Shown here: positions 1-5,598 of the stretch, piece after piece
Position numbering within the stretch: the stretch's first letter is position 1
Layout: every line of letters starts with the position of its first letter
From: a bacterium
Lineage (GTDB): Bacteria > Latescibacterota > UBA2968
DNA length: 9,999 nucleotides
NCBI GenBank assembly: GCA_027296045.1
Contig: JAPUJS010000061.1
Coordinates: 1 to 9,999, forward strand
Reading direction: 5' to 3'
Notes under the pieces: generated by a model
Told to the model about the DNA's origin: nothing
The model's database searches: none
The model's input: the letters and a program-made list of their open reading frames with translations, nothing else
Made by a program: the position numbers and the translations under genes

Positions 1-148
1 TTGGCACCCTACTTGGCTGCTTTCTGGGATGGGTTATTACAACCCTCTTGGCAGCCTTCTTGACAGCTTTCTTAGCAGGCTTCTTGGCAGCTTTCTTGGC
101 AGCTTTTTTAGCAGCCTTCTTCGCTTTCTTTGCTACACGCTTCGCCAT
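1..148 (-). CDS. Histone H1-like Ala/Lys-rich DNA-binding protein, C-terminus beyond the window
   Basis: The reading frame starts at ATG 148-146 and stays open to the window edge, giving 49 residues. It begins MAKRVAKKAKKAAKK and continues as a run of AAKK/PAKK/AVKK units to about residue 34, then a basic stretch (RVVITHPRKQPSRVP). Such tracts occur in bacterial histone H1-like proteins (Hc1/Hc2, AlgP and related nucleoid proteins), which bind DNA through unstructured lysine-rich tails; DNA binding is inferred here from composition alone. The start is set by an excellent ribosome site, TAAGGAGGTGA read on the minus strand (165-155), six bases from the ATG. It lies downstream of the guaB-aminotransferase pair but is separated from it by a terminator, so it is probably its own unit. 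The opposite strand is also open and encodes a Phe/Leu/Ala-rich shadow. The fold and total length cannot be judged from this fragment. Confidence 0.8.
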   Translation of the reverse strand, partial: MAKRVAKKAKKAAKKAAKKAAKKPAKKAVKKAAKRVVITHPRKQPSRVP

Positions 149-249
149 AACCTCTCACCTCCTTAATTTAAAATTCGAGGGCTGTGAGAAGTGCCCCCCC
201 GTTTTCATCCTTGTTATTACGCCAAACAAAATTCAGCCTATATAAAAAG

Positions 250-279
250 AATATAAGACTGTTACTTGAAAAGAATCAA
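250..279 (-). promoter_or_regulatory. Possible promoter of the H1-like gene
   Basis: Read on the minus strand, TTGATT (279-274) and TATATT (255-250) are separated by 18 bases, giving a plausible sigma70 promoter with a leader of about 95 nt to the ATG at 148. The -35 element overlaps the upstream terminator stem, and the region is AT-rich, so chance matches are likely. The leader contains a run of seven C on the plus strand (194-200). Confidence 0.35.
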
Positions 280-298
280 GACCAAACTTGATTTTTTT
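268..298. terminator. Bidirectional intrinsic terminator between the aminotransferase and H1-like genes
   Basis: AATCAAG (274-280) and CTTGATT (287-293) form a perfect 7-bp stem with a 6-base loop. On the plus strand the stem is followed by further T residues to 298. On the minus strand it is followed by CTTTTC. It lies 19-49 bases beyond the stop codon of the minus-strand aminotransferase gene, where a transcript end is expected. The stem is AT-rich and therefore only moderately strong. Confidence 0.6.
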
Positions 299-316
299 GA
301 TTTTTTAAACGCAGTC

Positions 317-1441
317 TTAAGGCAAAGCTTCCAATACGACAGTCACTTCTGCTTCCGTATTATAAAAATGTGGCGACAATCGACAATACCCGGCTCTGGC
401 AGCACTCACAATATTTCGTTCCTGCAATATTTGGAAAATCATATCGGCATCCATGTCCGACCGCCCAAATGAAACAATTCCCGACTTTTCTCCTTCCCGT
501 CGGGAGCTCACAACCACATATCCCTTCTCCTTCAACCCGTCTGCCAATCGATCTGTCAACATCAACACACGTGATTCAATCACATCAATTCCCACCTTAT
601 GAATCAAATCCAGACACGCCTTCAATCCATAAATACCAACTGTATTTAACGTTCCCGACTCAAACCGTTGTGCATCGGGCAAGGGGGTCGGATCGTAGTC
701 CAGATAATCTCCGGGGTTGATCACACTCGCCCAACCCAACTGTGTCAACTGAATACGCTTCATCGCCTTTTTAGAACAATAAAAAATCCCGGCACCCTCT
801 GGCCCCAACAACCACTTGTGTGCATCGGCCGATAAAAAATCGATCTCGCATTCTTTCACATCCAACCGAAGTGCGCCCAAACTTTGAATGGCATCCACAA
901 AAAAAAGAATGCCATTGGCTTGGCAAAATTCCCCAATAGCATGCAAGTTGTGACGATATCCGCTTGCAAACTCAACAGAACTGATCGAAACAATCCGGGT
1001 GCGCCCATCAACAGCATCAAACAGCATCTCAATCGGAATGCGCCCATCCACCTCCGAAACCATGCGGGTCTCAACACGCTTTGATTTCAAATTCCACCAC
1101 GGATACACGTTGGCCGGAAACCCACGTTCGGAAATCACCACATTGTCCCCGGCCCGCCACCGCAGGCCGTTGGCCACCGTCAAAATGCCTTCTGTCGTAT
1201 TTTTGACAAATGCGATTTCGGAAGCCCGGGCGCCTATCAATCGGGCAGCAGCTTTTCGAGTACGGGCATAAATCGTATTCCATCGATCCGAGTTTACAAT
1301 GCCGTTTGAGGCAACATCCCGCAACTGCTCCTGCATCGCTCGCTGCACCGATCGAGAAATCGGCGCTACAGCCGCATGGTTCATATACACCCACGACTCC
1401 GTCACCGGAAACGCTTTTCGAATCGCGTTCAAATCGATCAT
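317..1441 (-). CDS. Class V aminotransferase-fold PLP enzyme (cysteine desulfurase/epimerase-like)
   Basis: This 374-residue protein has the class V aminotransferase layout. Visible marks are NHAAVAP near the N-terminus (21-27), NTTEG (81-85, phosphate-binding region), FVDAIQS with the pyridine-nitrogen aspartate D183, and the Schiff-base lysine K209 in SADAHKWLLGPEG. RAGYCRLSPHFYNT (349-362) near the C-terminus contains the arginine that normally holds the substrate carboxylate. The HKW and RLSPHFYNT signatures resemble the isopenicillin-N-epimerase-like and unassigned branch more than true IscS/SufS. C353 sits near, but about one residue off, the SufS catalytic cysteine in a simple alignment, so desulfurase activity is doubtful. 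I chose the ATG at 1441 because GGAGGT lies 8 bases upstream; the GTG at 1450 would abut that ribosome site. It lies 62 bases behind guaB on the same strand with no terminator seen between them, so it is probably cotranscribed. The substrate is unknown. Confidence 0.9.
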   Translation of the reverse strand: MIDLNAIRKAFPVTESWVYMNHAAVAPISRSVQRAMQEQLRDVASNGIVNSDRWNTIYARTRKAAARLIGARASEIAFVKNTTEGILTVANGLRWRAGDNVVISERGFPANVYPWWNLKSKRVETRMVSEVDGRIPIEMLFDAVDGRTRIVSISSVEFASGYRHNLHAIGEFCQANGILFFVDAIQSLGALRLDVKECEIDFLSADAHKWLLGPEGAGIFYCSKKAMKRIQLTQLGWASVINPGDYLDYDPTPLPDAQRFESGTLNTVGIYGLKACLDLIHKVGIDVIESRVLMLTDRLADGLKEKGYVVVSSRREGEKSGIVSFGRSDMDADMIFQILQERNIVSAARAGYCRLSPHFYNTEAEVTVVLEALP

Positions 1442-1503
1442 TCCCCACACCTCCAGACCCCAGTTCCGAGGGCTTGTAGGCTATCGCTCAGAACCCGGAA
1501 CGT

Positions 1504-2979
1504 TTACTCCAGCCGATAATTCGGAGCTTCCTTCGTAATGGCGATATCGTGCGGGTGGCTTTCTCGCACCCCCGCCGTCGTGATCTGGACAAACCGACCG
1601 TTCTGGCGCAGTTCATTAATGGTTCGAGTGCCGCAATATCCCATGCCCGAACGCAGTCCACCCACCAGTTGATAAATAAATCCGGACACGGACCCCTTGT
1701 AAGGCACCTGCCCCTCAATCCCTTCTGGCACCAGCTTGTTTGTTTCGATCACATCGTTCTGGAAATATCGATCCTTGCTGCCGCGTTGCATCGCGCCCAA
1801 AGAACCCATGCCCCGATACACCTTAAACGTCCGCCCCTGATAAATAATCGTCTCCCCCGGGCTTTCATCTGTGCCGGCAAAAAGGTAACCGATCATCACC
1901 GAATTGGCACCGGCGGCAATTGCCTTGGTAATATCGCCCGACTGTGTAATCCCGCCATCGGCAATCACCGGCACATTTGCCCGGCTGGCCGCCTCGACAC
2001 AATCCAAAATCGCCGTGATCTGCGGAATGCCCACCCCCGCAATCACCCGTGTCGTACAGATCGCACCCGGCCCAATACCCACCTTGATGGCATCGGCTCC
2101 TGCCGAAATCAGGTCTTTGGCCGCTGCGCCTGTTGCAATATTTCCGGCGCACACATCCACATCGGGATAGGTCTCCTTAAATCGTTCTACCGCCTCCAGC
2201 ACACCCCGCGAGTGCCCGTGTGCCGTGTCGATCACAATCACATCCGCACCCCGATCCACCAGTGCCTCAATCCGCGCCTCCGAATCGCCGCTCATCCCCA
2301 CAGCCGCACCGACGCGCAACCGACCCAGGTCGTCTTTGCATGCATTGGGATACTGAATTTTCTTTTCAATATCTTTGACCGTGATCAACCCTTTTAGCTT
2401 GCCCTGTCCATCCACCACCGGCAACTTTTCAATCCGGTGCTCCTGCAAAATTTCCTGCGCCTCTTCCAGTGAAATCCCCAGCCGTGCCGTCACCAGTCCC
2501 TTCTGGGTCATCACTTCACTCACCTTCCGGTTGGTATTTTTTTCAAACCGAAGGTCCCGGTTTGTCAAAATGCCAACCAAACGATTTTCGTGATCGACAA
2601 TCGGCACGCCCGAAATTCGATATTTTTTCATCAAATCCAGTGCTTCATGCAAATAATTATTTGGCTCCAGGGTCACCGGATCCACAATCATCCCGGATTC
2701 CGACCGTTTTACTTTCTCCACCTCATCGGCCTGCTCTTCCACCGACAGGTTCTTATGCAAGATGCCAATCCCACCCTCCTGGGCCATCGCAACAGCCAGT
2801 CGGGCCTCTGTCACCGTATCCATGGCTGCGCTCACCAACGGAATATGGAGCCGAATGTTCCGGGTCAACTGCGTGCCCAGATCCACCTCATGAGGCAACA
2901 CTTCGGATTTATCGGGCACCAATAATACGTCGTTGAAGGTTAGTCCTTGCTGCACGACTTTATCCGACGGTTTGTCCAT
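1504..2979 (-). CDS. guaB: Inosine-5'-monophosphate dehydrogenase
   Basis: IMP dehydrogenase oxidises IMP to XMP with NAD+, the committed step of guanine nucleotide synthesis in the cytoplasm. The 491 residues are the normal bacterial length. The N-terminus (LTFNDVLLVPDKSEVLP) is canonical. Two CBS domains occupy about residues 96-205, inserted in the TIM barrel. The catalytic loop GPGAICTTR places the nucleophile at C308, DGGI (341-344) is part of the phosphate site, YRGMGSLGAM spans 388-397, and the mobile flap carries KDRYFQ with R404-Y405. All key residues are present. The start is supported by AAAGGAGGT (2993-2985), five bases from the ATG. The gene has a strong promoter and a long structured leader, suggesting regulated transcription, and it precedes the PLP enzyme gene in the same direction. 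Confidence 0.98.
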   Translation of the reverse strand: MDKPSDKVVQQGLTFNDVLLVPDKSEVLPHEVDLGTQLTRNIRLHIPLVSAAMDTVTEARLAVAMAQEGGIGILHKNLSVEEQADEVEKVKRSESGMIVDPVTLEPNNYLHEALDLMKKYRISGVPIVDHENRLVGILTNRDLRFEKNTNRKVSEVMTQKGLVTARLGISLEEAQEILQEHRIEKLPVVDGQGKLKGLITVKDIEKKIQYPNACKDDLGRLRVGAAVGMSGDSEARIEALVDRGADVIVIDTAHGHSRGVLEAVERFKETYPDVDVCAGNIATGAAAKDLISAGADAIKVGIGPGAICTTRVIAGVGIPQITAILDCVEAASRANVPVIADGGITQSGDITKAIAAGANSVMIGYLFAGTDESPGETIIYQGRTFKVYRGMGSLGAMQRGSKDRYFQNDVIETNKLVPEGIEGQVPYKGSVSGFIYQLVGGLRSGMGYCGTRTINELRQNGRFVQITTAGVRESHPHDIAITKEAPNYRLE

Positions 2980-3031
2980 TTGAAACCTCCTTTAAAAGAA
3001 AAGAAGTGATTCCTTACATATCCAAAATTCG

Positions 3032-3069
3032 AAACAAAAATCCCCTTGACACGCAGACGCATCAAGGGG
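3032..3069 (-). terminator. Terminator-like hairpin in the guaB leader (candidate attenuator)
   Basis: On the minus strand CCCCTTGA (3069-3062) pairs perfectly with TCAAGGGG (3049-3042) across a 12-base loop and is followed by A, five T, G and three T. This is a textbook intrinsic terminator, but it lies about 53 bases before the guaB start and downstream of its promoter. An upstream GGGTT/AACCC hairpin (3080-3067) would consume part of its 5' arm, so the two folds are mutually exclusive. A role as a conditional terminator is inferred. Confidence 0.65.
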
Positions 3070-3088
3070 TTCAAAAACCCACGCTTTT

Positions 3089-3173
3089 GGTCACACACCC
3101 ATCCCCGGGGTTGAGAAGAGGCGCAGGCCACCTCTTTCGACAGAAGCAGCACACAATCAAGGGGTGTTTGACC
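3089..3173 (-). promoter_or_regulatory. Structured guaB 5' leader, possible riboswitch or other cis-RNA of unrecognised class
   Basis: In the guaB transcript GGUCAAACACCC (3173-3162) can pair with GGGUGUGUGACC (3100-3089) at 11 of 12 positions, closing a domain of about 60 nt. Inside it AAGAGG (3136-3131) and CCUCUU (3121-3116) form a hairpin with a 9-nt loop, and a CCCCGGGG palindrome sits beside the closing stem. A terminator-like hairpin follows about 20 nt later. A closed aptamer-like domain followed by a terminator is how transcriptional riboswitches are built. I could not match it to purine, xanthine, lysine, SAM, THF, glycine or ykkC consensus elements from memory. All pairing was found by eye. 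Confidence 0.5.
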
Positions 3174-3221
3174 ATCCGAAACCTCATAAATCCGGATCTT
3201 CATTTCAAAATGATTGGATCA

Positions 3222-3250
3222 AATATACGGTTCTCCCTTCATTCTGTCAA
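3222..3250 (-). promoter_or_regulatory. guaB promoter (sigma70 type)
   Basis: Read on the minus strand, TTGACA (3250-3245) is a perfect -35 element and TATATT (3227-3222) a 5/6 match to the -10 element, with exactly 17 bases between them. Transcription would start near 3215, leaving a leader of about 235 nt before guaB. Its -35 end lies 64 bases from the -35 end of the divergent plus-strand promoter at 3315. Confidence 0.85.
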
Positions 3251-3314
3251 CCGTGTTTCCCCAATTCTTAAAGGGCCAATGAGACGCTAATAAACGCAAC
3301 AGGAATGTTACATA

Positions 3315-3343
3315 TTGACAGAAGATCCTTCACAAATTATAAT
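3315..3343 (+). promoter_or_regulatory. Perfect-consensus sigma70 promoter for the small membrane protein
   Basis: TTGACA (3315-3320), a 17-base spacer and TATAAT (3338-3343) match the sigma70 consensus exactly. Transcription would start near 3350, giving a leader of about 47 nt to the ATG at 3397. The -10 hexamer lies in a 12-bp perfect palindrome, AAATTATAATTT (3334-3345), so a -10-like hexamer also exists on the other strand, but without a good -35 element. Confidence 0.85.
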
Positions 3344-3396
3344 TTGGGCAAACCCTATCCTCTTGAACCGCAAAATTTTACAGAATTCAACCCACT

Positions 3397-4011
3397 ATGT
3401 CCATTTTTTATCCCATTTTGCTGCTTGCACTGGTCGTAGGTCCTGTTCTCCTGGCCTGGTTGAAAGGCGACCAGATTCTGGACCGCCTGGCAACCACCAG
3501 AAACCATCAGAAACAGCGACAACGACGACGGACCACAACCGCCTTGCCCATCCAAACCGATATCACCCAGACTTTGCTATGTGTCGAATCTCGGCGAGAT
3601 CACATCGACAATTCTATCGGCGAAAAGCTGGCCGCCTTCCGAGAAATTTCCGAAACCTTCCGCAGCCCAACTTCCCAGCAGACAACGGGAGTCGCCATAG
3701 ATGAGATGGAGCAAATCCTATTGGCCAGAGAATCCCAATTCAATACCTATCTGGACATTGCCTGTCTGCAAAGCGAAACCATCGATCTGCTGACCCGGGA
3801 AATCGACCTCTTAAAACAAATGGCCGAAATCCCTTCCCAAACACCCGTCCCTCGTTCTGCTCCTGCAACCTCGGTAAGTGAACGCCTCCTCCAAAATCTG
3901 GAGCAGGCACGTAAAAAACGCGTTTCCATCGACCGCAAACTGAACAACCTCGGCTCAAAGACCCAATCTCCCCCCACAACGGGTACACGTTTTGATACCA
4001 CACTTGAGTAG
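3397..4011 (+). CDS. Unrecognised small membrane-anchored protein with predicted helical segments
   Basis: I do not recognise this 204-residue protein. Residues 5-22 are a hydrophobic membrane segment (YPILLLALVVGPVLLAW), followed by a very basic patch with KQRQRRR (39-45). By the positive-inside rule the C-terminal body should be cytoplasmic. That body has heptad-like helical stretches at about 65-90, 101-145 and 158-187, separated by a Pro/Ser/Thr-rich linker (146-160). It ends in a Pro/Thr-rich tail. The ATG is the only start that keeps the membrane segment at the very N-terminus, and an in-frame stop lies 33 bases upstream. No clear Shine-Dalgarno sequence precedes it, which is odd beside such a strong promoter. 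It stands alone between guaB and the TonB locus. A membrane-tethered scaffold is one guess; no function is claimed. Confidence 0.75.
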   Translation: MSIFYPILLLALVVGPVLLAWLKGDQILDRLATTRNHQKQRQRRRTTTALPIQTDITQTLLCVESRRDHIDNSIGEKLAAFREISETFRSPTSQQTTGVAIDEMEQILLARESQFNTYLDIACLQSETIDLLTREIDLLKQMAEIPSQTPVPRSAPATSVSERLLQNLEQARKKRVSIDRKLNNLGSKTQSPPTTGTRFDTTLE

Positions 4012-4128
4012 ATATATTAGTTCATTTTAATTTCTTACTTGATCACTATAAACTTTTTTTATATCAATATCTTGCACAATTTTTAGTACCGGAAAATGGT
4101 AGGAACTTTCAAGCCCCTTCTGCCGTCA

Positions 4129-4148
4129 TAAAATCGGAGCAGATTTTA
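4129..4148 (+). promoter_or_regulatory. Operator-like dyad next to the -35 element
   Basis: TAAAATC (4129-4135) and GATTTTA (4142-4148) form a perfect 7-6-7 inverted repeat ending two bases before the TTGACA at 4151. No T-run follows, so it does not look like a terminator. Its size and position suit a dimeric regulator of the TPR/TonB promoter. It does not resemble the usual Fur box. The regulator is unknown. Confidence 0.45.
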
Positions 4149-4150
4149 CC

Positions 4151-4179
4151 TTGACATCTATTTTTCGATTGCTTAGATT
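4151..4179 (+). promoter_or_regulatory. Promoter of the TPR-exbB-exbD-exbD-tonB locus
   Basis: TTGACA (4151-4156) and TAGATT (4174-4179, 4/6 match) are spaced by 17 bases, predicting a start near 4186 and a leader of about 75 nt. The rest of the 250-bp gap 4012-4261 is AT-rich and holds only this promoter and the adjacent dyad. I found no convincing terminator for the preceding gene. Confidence 0.65.
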
Positions 4180-4261
4180 TCTGACTCATTCGTCAAGCTT
4201 ATGGAAAGATGTGGTTGATTTTTACGGTCAAGATCTGGCTTCATTGTTTGGAGACAATTAC

Positions 4262-5446
4262 ATGAAGAAGTCGATACTTTTTGTCATGCTCACAGGGCTT
4301 CTGCTTGCAGGCGTTGTTCCATTGGCCAACGCCCAGGAAGACAATGACGAAATCCAGATGACCAAAGCCGATTCTGTCAAACTTTCTGGCAGGCATCTTT
4401 CATTTGGAGGTCGCTACTTAAATAGCAAACAATACGAAGATGCCGAGATCCAATTGAAAAAAGCCTGGGGCTACAATCCCACCCGATCCACCACCGCCCG
4501 CTATCTGGGCAAGCTCTATAAAGAAACGGATCGCCTGGACGATTCCATCGAGTGGTACAAAAAATCCACCGAACTGGATCCCAAAAGCAAATACGCCCGT
4601 GGCGCGTATCAGGTGATGACCGAACTCTATATCTACCAAGAAAACCGGTTGGAAGCCATCGAGGCCTATAAAACCCTGTTGAATGATTTTCAAAATAGCA
4701 CCGAACAAGAAATCCAGATCCTGCACGGCCTGGTGAGCCTCCTCATCGAAGAAAAAAACATGGAAGAAGCGCTTGAATATGCGAAACTCTGGGGCGAACT
4801 GGCCCCCGACAGCCCCGACGTTCGCGACATGATTGCCAAACTCCATTTGTCCACCGGGGAGGAAGACGCCGCCCTCGTAGAAATTGAAAAAGTCCTCGAA
4901 ATGAATCCCAAGGACTTTGTAACCCTGGAAAATTTGGCCGGAATGTATGCCAATCGGGGCGATTCGAAAAAAGCCTACAATGCCTACCGAAAGCTCCACA
5001 ACAACACACCCGACAACTATCTCTACATCGACAATCTGTTCAATCTCGGCAAACAACTGGGAAAATCCGAACGCTCTCAAACAAGCCTGCTCAACAAAAT
5101 GGTCAAGCTTCAACCCAACAACTTAAGTGTCATCGAGCAGTTGGCCGAAAAGACAGGCGGCATCTATATGATCAACCGGGGGCTCAAACAGGATGCCAGA
5201 AACGGCAAGCTAAATTACCTCAAAGGCCAATTCTATTATAATAAATGGAAAGCCGCCAAAGCACTTTCGGATTCCACCAACGCGATGAAATACTACAGAA
5301 TCGCACACAAAGACCCCCAATGGGAAGGCCTGGCAAAGCGAATGATTGATGAAATCGATCCGCCCTTGACCGTAGAAGAAATAGCCAAACGCGCGTTCTT
5401 CAAAGAGAAAGCCAAAGAGGAAATAAAGCAGGAGGGAAAGAAATAA
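4262..5446 (+). CDS. Exported TPR-repeat protein upstream of exbB
   Basis: The 394-residue protein begins with a classic signal peptide (MKKSILFVMLTGLLLAG...ANA, cleavage near residue 24-25), so it should be periplasmic. Helical TPR repeats run from about residue 43 to 251. The clearest are 77-110 (DSIEWYKKSTELDPKSK), 185-217 (AALVEIEKVLEMNPKD) and 218-251. The region 252-350 is more degenerate, and the tail (about 370-394) is rich in Lys and Glu. TPRs are protein-binding scaffolds; the partner is unknown, but position ahead of exbB-exbD-exbD-tonB suggests it belongs to that envelope machine. The frame extends upstream to a TTG at 4151, but that TTG lies in the promoter. The ATG at 4262 has GGAG at 4250-4253 and starts the signal peptide, so it is the likely start. 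Confidence 0.85.
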   Translation: MKKSILFVMLTGLLLAGVVPLANAQEDNDEIQMTKADSVKLSGRHLSFGGRYLNSKQYEDAEIQLKKAWGYNPTRSTTARYLGKLYKETDRLDDSIEWYKKSTELDPKSKYARGAYQVMTELYIYQENRLEAIEAYKTLLNDFQNSTEQEIQILHGLVSLLIEEKNMEEALEYAKLWGELAPDSPDVRDMIAKLHLSTGEEDAALVEIEKVLEMNPKDFVTLENLAGMYANRGDSKKAYNAYRKLHNNTPDNYLYIDNLFNLGKQLGKSERSQTSLLNKMVKLQPNNLSVIEQLAEKTGGIYMINRGLKQDARNGKLNYLKGQFYYNKWKAAKALSDSTNAMKYYRIAHKDPQWEGLAKRMIDEIDPPLTVEEIAKRAFFKEKAKEEIKQEGKK

Positions 5447-5497
5447 CCTGGATCCTAAGTTTGGTCTCTTGAACCGGCCTTCGGGCCTTAGATCAGG
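5447..5497 (+). other. Imperfect hairpin with UUCG-capped inner stem between the TPR gene and exbB
   Basis: Starting right after the TPR stop codon, CCTGGATCCTAAG (5447-5459) can pair with CTTAGATCAGG (5487-5497) with two bulged bases. Inside, GGCC-TTCG-GGCC (5476-5487) forms a hyperstable tetraloop hairpin; it shares one base with the outer arm. No T-run follows, so this is not a clear intrinsic terminator. It may stabilise the upstream mRNA end or mark a processing site, which is inference. Confidence 0.4.
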
Positions 5498-5525
5498 AGT
5501 TTGGACATATCGGGAAAGTCTGATT

Positions 5526-5548
5526 GGGCTGTTGGGGGAGGGGGAGGG
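5526..5548 (+). other. G-quadruplex motif upstream of exbB
   Basis: Four G-runs, GGG (5526-5528), GGGGG (5534-5538), GGGGG (5540-5544) and GGG (5546-5548), are separated by loops of 5, 1 and 1 bases, fitting the G3+N1-7 quadruplex rule on the coding strand. The motif ends 50 bases before the exbB ATG, inside the presumed polycistronic RNA. Confidence 0.5.
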
Positions 5549-5598
5549 AATGAATCCGTCAGGATCTATCACCAACACTTCTAAAAAGGGGATGATAC

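Noticed and set aside
194..200. Run of seven C as a phase-variable tract
   Set aside because: It lies in a non-coding leader, is only seven bases long and has no evident promoter-spacing role.
48..245. Plus-strand frame encoding FLAAFLAAF repeats that look like a membrane peptide
   Set aside because: It is the exact antisense of the KAAK repeat. The minus strand has the near-perfect ribosome site, the plus frame none.
1549..2397. 282-codon plus-strand frame inside guaB
   Set aside because: It is antisense to a fully canonical IMP dehydrogenase; the His/Arg/Ile-rich product is typical of a shadow frame.
2940..3203. 87-codon minus-strand frame in the guaB leader, possibly a leader peptide
   Set aside because: It overlaps the guaB start out of frame, has no ribosome site, and its codons cross the paired stems that better explain the region. 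A short leader peptide cannot be fully excluded.
4151..4261. N-terminal extension of the first TPR protein from TTG 4151
   Set aside because: That TTG belongs to the TTGACA -35 element. The ATG at 4262 has a ribosome site and begins a typical signal peptide.
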